Assembly: GCA_024280675.1 (NCBI GenBank)
Contig: JAJRPT010000131.1
Location: 1-8,008 of the forward strand
DNA from: Bacteroidota bacterium
GTDB lineage: Bacteria; Bacteroidota; Ignavibacteria; Kapaibacteriales; UBA2268
Length of the DNA: 8,008 bases
Direction: 5' to 3'
How positions within the stretch are numbered: the first letter of the stretch is position 1; each line of letters begins with the position of its first letter. The notes below the pieces were generated by a model, which was given only the letters and a program-made list of their open reading frames with translations, was not told the DNA's origin and ran no database searches. This document shows, piece after piece, positions 6,233-8,008 of the stretch. Both the position numbers and the translations under genes were made by a program.

Positions 6233-6604
6233 TTGGAAGGGAAAAGAGAAAATAGAGCAAAGGGCGACAGGGCCGAAGGAATAACATCAAATTACCTTCA
6301 CTCGCTTGCTTACCGGATTATTAAGAAGAACTTTCATTTTGGTAAAGTTGGGGAAATAGATATAATTGCCGAGCATGATAATTGCTTGGTATTTATAGAA
6401 GTTAGGTCACGTTACCACCCAGACAATCCAGACCCTATCTTCTCCCTCACCAAAAGAAAACAAAGATTAATTATTAAAACAGCCCAAGGTTACCTGCACA
6501 TCAATAAAATTGAAAGCAGAGATTGTCGATTTGATTTCATTGTGATTGATATGTTCGGGGATTCACCAAAAATCAACCATATCGAAAATGCTTTCACGGC
6601 ATAA
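6233..6604 (+). CDS. yraN: YraN / UPF0102 family nuclease-like protein
   Basis: A 123-residue protein, usual length for UPF0102. The order of motifs is NRAKGDRAEGITSNYL (7-22, Glu15), FHFGKVGEIDII (34-45, Asp43), LVFIEVRSR (52-60, Glu56 and Arg58), SLTKRKQRLIIKTAQGYL (71-88) and RFDFIVID (99-106). This Glu...Asp...Glu-x-Arg/Lys arrangement matches the restriction-endonuclease/Holliday-resolvase-like fold assigned to the family, although its true substrate is not established. The protein should be cytosolic. Translation starts at a TTG preceded by AAAGGA; the conserved domain begins within a few residues, which limits other choices. It lies 16 nt after the DUF1015 gene and is probably co-transcribed. 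Its stop is 17 nt from the stop of a converging lipoprotein gene; I see no clear terminator hairpin between them. Confidence 0.92.
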   Translation: MEGKRENRAKGDRAEGITSNYLHSLAYRIIKKNFHFGKVGEIDIIAEHDNCLVFIEVRSRYHPDNPDPIFSLTKRKQRLIIKTAQGYLHINKIESRDCRFDFIVIDMFGDSPKINHIENAFTA

Positions 6605-6621
6605 AGTAATTAAAATAATTT

Positions 6622-7278
6622 TTATATAATAATTTTCTTGCCGCTGACAAACTCAACGCTTTTGGGCACCCAAACAGCTATTAATTTATTTAAGTCCTGT
6701 CGTAATAAAATATCCCTATTATTATTTGGGTCATGGATGTATGAGATATTTTTCTGGATTGCTTTCCCGGCGGGAATAATATCGGTGATGAGTACTGGGA
6801 AGTTCTTGAGTAGCTTATTGTGTTCCTTGTAGCGGATTTCGAGTGTTCCTTCCACCTTGTTTATATCAATATCGGTATTATTCTGGAAAATGAAGCTGGC
6901 AACATTTTGCAAATTGCCCTCGCTATCACTAGGGCTAAAACTATTTAACCTATAGGAAATGGCAAGAGAAATTTCTGCCTTAGATGAGTTAGAAACAGCA
7001 GAGCTGAGTATGGACTTTCTTTTTTGTTTGCTTCCGACTGAGATGATGTTTTCTACAGATTTGCCAACTAGACTGTCACCATTTGCTAGCATTTCGTTCA
7101 GACCAGTTGCAAAATATTCCAGTTGGTGATTGCTTATCAGCCTGTCTTTATTGAGTTTTTCACTTAAACTAATTATATTATTTTTAGATAGCTTTTGATT
7201 GAGAAGTGGGGATTTACTTTCTGTACAAGAGGCAATCAATAGTGTGATTAGCAGAAAAAAAGCGAGTGTTGGTTTCAT
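6622..7278 (-). CDS. Unrecognised lipoprotein
   Basis: A 218-residue protein that I do not recognise. Residues 5-17 form a hydrophobic signal segment ending in the lipobox Ile-Ala-Ser-Cys, so SPase II should cleave before Cys18 and attach lipid. Thr at +2 gives no inner-membrane retention signal, so an outer-membrane or surface location is plausible. Residues about 20-85 are polar and probably helical (LSEKLNKDRLISNHQLEYF). Residues about 100-218 alternate hydrophobic and polar residues in strand-like stretches (ISLAISYRL, NVASFIFQN, VEGTLEIRY, KNFPVLITDIIPAG, LIAVWVPKSVEFV), suggesting an immunoglobulin-like beta-sandwich. No catalytic motif is evident. It has its own likely promoter, diverges from the HAD phosphatase gene and converges on yraN, so it is probably monocistronic. 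The ATG at 7278 is set by the signal peptide. Confidence 0.8.
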   Translation of the reverse strand: MKPTLAFFLLITLLIASCTESKSPLLNQKLSKNNIISLSEKLNKDRLISNHQLEYFATGLNEMLANGDSLVGKSVENIISVGSKQKRKSILSSAVSNSSKAEISLAISYRLNSFSPSDSEGNLQNVASFIFQNNTDIDINKVEGTLEIRYKEHNKLLKNFPVLITDIIPAGKAIQKNISYIHDPNNNRDILLRQDLNKLIAVWVPKSVEFVSGKKIII

Positions 7279-7314
7279 AATTTTTTATTTTAATTGTTAG
7301 AGTTTATAATAATT

Positions 7315-7346
7315 CAAAGATAAAAAAGATTTAATTATTTATTCAA
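7315..7346 (-). promoter_or_regulatory. Bacteroidetes-type promoter for the lipoprotein gene
   Basis: On the minus strand, TTG (7346-7344) is followed after 21 nt by TATCTTTG (7322-7315), an exact TAnnTTTG match. Transcription would begin near 7308 with a leader of about 30 nt. It faces away from the phosphatase promoter in the same 120-nt divergent gap. Confidence 0.6.
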
Positions 7347-7360
7347 GATAAGTTTTTTAT

Positions 7361-7368
7361 TAACTTTG
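7361..7368 (+). promoter_or_regulatory. Bacteroidetes-type -7 box for the HAD phosphatase gene
   Basis: TAACTTTG exactly fits TAnnTTTG and would start a transcript near 7375, about 25 nt before the ATG at 7399. No clear TTG lies 17-23 nt upstream, so the -33 part is weak or absent. No Shine-Dalgarno stands at the usual distance from the start codon. Confidence 0.5.
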
Positions 7369-7398
7369 CAAGGATTACTCAGGCAAAAATAATTAATT

Positions 7399-7929
7399 AT
7401 GCAACAACAATTACCCACACTAAGCAAAAAATTATCGAAATGTAAGTTGCTGGTGATGGATGTCGATGGAACCCTCACCGATGGCTCCCTCTATTACGGA
7501 AAAAATGGCGAAGAGTTAAAAAGATTCTACGTGCGAGATGGCATGGGAATTGTCCTTTTGCATAAAGCTGGTATAAAAACTGCATTCCTAACGTCTGAGG
7601 ATTCTGGGATTGTAATTGCCAGAGCTCAAAAACTTGGAATTAGCGAAGTTGTTCTTGGGTCCCGCAACAAGGTGAAGGATTATAAATCATTATTGGAAAA
7701 ATTCAATATTGACAATGACGAAGCAGTTTTTATTGGTGATGATTTGAATGACAGCCATCTGATGGAGTTTGCCTCGTGTTCTGTTTGCCCAAGCGACGCA
7801 ATCCCACAAATCAAAGACTTGGCGGGTTTTGTTTGCGAAAACAGGGGTGGGCATGGCGCGGTAAGGGAAATTTGTGAGATGATTTTGCACTCAAAAAAAA
7901 TTGAAATAAAACTTGAGGAAAATTGGTAA
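7399..7929 (+). CDS. kdsC: KdsC-family HAD phosphatase (KDO 8-phosphate or nonulosonate 9-phosphate phosphatase)
   Basis: A 176-residue type C0 HAD phosphatase, the size of KdsC, cytosolic and normally a tetramer. Motif I is DVDGTLTDG (21-29; Asp21 nucleophile, Asp23 acid/base), followed by FYVRDGMGI (43-51). Motif II is Thr65 in LTSED, motif III is Lys91, and motif IV is GDDLND (113-118) binding Mg. The C-terminal GGHGAVRE (150-157) is typical of the family. KdsC releases phosphate from KDO 8-phosphate on the way to lipopolysaccharide; close relatives act on KDN or sialic-acid 9-phosphates. This one has Glu67 and Lys78, spaced as in the Bacteroides KDN-9-phosphatase, where KdsC of E. coli has Arg and Thr, so the substrate is open and the gene symbol is at family level only. 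No kdsA, kdsB, neuA or neuB lies in the window. It has its own likely promoter. Confidence 0.9.
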   Translation: MQQQLPTLSKKLSKCKLLVMDVDGTLTDGSLYYGKNGEELKRFYVRDGMGIVLLHKAGIKTAFLTSEDSGIVIARAQKLGISEVVLGSRNKVKDYKSLLEKFNIDNDEAVFIGDDLNDSHLMEFASCSVCPSDAIPQIKDLAGFVCENRGGHGAVREICEMILHSKKIEIKLEENW

Positions 7930-7984
7930 CATTTTTGCTTGATTTTCGTCTGAATGAATAATAAGAAAATATTTAATACAAATT

Positions 7985-7990
7985 AGGAGA
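7985..7990 (+). promoter_or_regulatory. Shine-Dalgarno of the gene entering at the right edge
   Basis: AGGAGA stands 7 nt before the ATG at 7998, an ideal spacing, and is the main evidence that a gene begins there. The rest of the gap (7930-7984) shows no clear terminator and no exact TAnnTTTG box. Confidence 0.65.
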
Positions 7991-7997
7991 TAAAAAT

Positions 7998-8008
7998 ATG
8001 TCAAACGA
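7998..8008 (+). CDS. Start of an unidentified gene (cut by window edge)
   Basis: Only Met-Ser-Asn and two bases of a fourth codon are visible, so the product cannot be named. The start is supported by the well-placed AGGAGA. It follows the HAD phosphatase gene by 68 nt on the same strand and may be in the same transcript, although the gap is long enough to hold its own promoter. Confidence 0.5.

Noticed and set aside
6605..6621. Bidirectional terminator between yraN and the lipoprotein gene
   Set aside because: The gap is AT-rich but I could not build a convincing GC-containing stem followed by a T tract on either strand.
6638..6832. Plus-strand open frame opposite the lipoprotein gene
   Set aside because: The minus-strand frame has a lipobox and promoter. 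The hydrophobic patches here are antisense reflections.

Overview
This AT-rich window looks like chromosomal DNA from a bacterium of the Bacteroidota/Chlorobiota (FCB) side of the tree, perhaps an Ignavibacteria- or Kapabacteria-like lineage. The lineage call is an inference. It rests on recurrent TAnnTTTG promoter boxes of the Bacteroidetes type, a mix of genes with and without Shine-Dalgarno sequences, SPase II lipoprotein and SPase I export signals, and the gene set itself. No mobile element, CRISPR array, tRNA or rRNA was seen. No gap between genes exceeds about 120 bases.

Layout. Bases 1-1602 (minus strand) hold the N-terminal half of a fused acyl-CoA mutase of the IcmF type: a B12-binding domain followed by a MeaB-like GTPase chaperone. 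The mutase domain itself lies off the left edge. Divergent from it is a plus-strand pair, 1679-3981: a secreted DUF1343/NamZ-type exo-N-acetylmuramidase and a D-alanine--D-alanine ligase. Both concern peptidoglycan, one turnover and one precursor synthesis. Next, 4059-4897 is a two-gene membrane module: a PspC-domain protein and a small three-helix protein, probably envelope-stress related. A promoter-bearing gap leads to 4975-6604, a DUF1015 protein followed closely by a YraN/UPF0102 nuclease-like protein. Converging on it from the minus strand is an unrecognised lipoprotein (6622-7278). It diverges from a KdsC-family HAD phosphatase (7399-7929), which serves sugar-acid synthesis for surface polysaccharide. 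The first codons of one more gene, with a good ribosome binding site, begin at 7998.

Taken together this is mostly conserved core metabolism and envelope biology: wall synthesis and turnover, surface sugar synthesis, membrane stress, and branched/straight acyl-CoA interconversion. I did not find a convincing new multi-gene system. The points most worth a second look are the altered active-site motif in the NamZ-like enzyme, a Glu/Lys pair in the HAD phosphatase that suggests a nonulosonate rather than KDO substrate, the DUF1015 protein of unknown activity, and the orphan lipoprotein.
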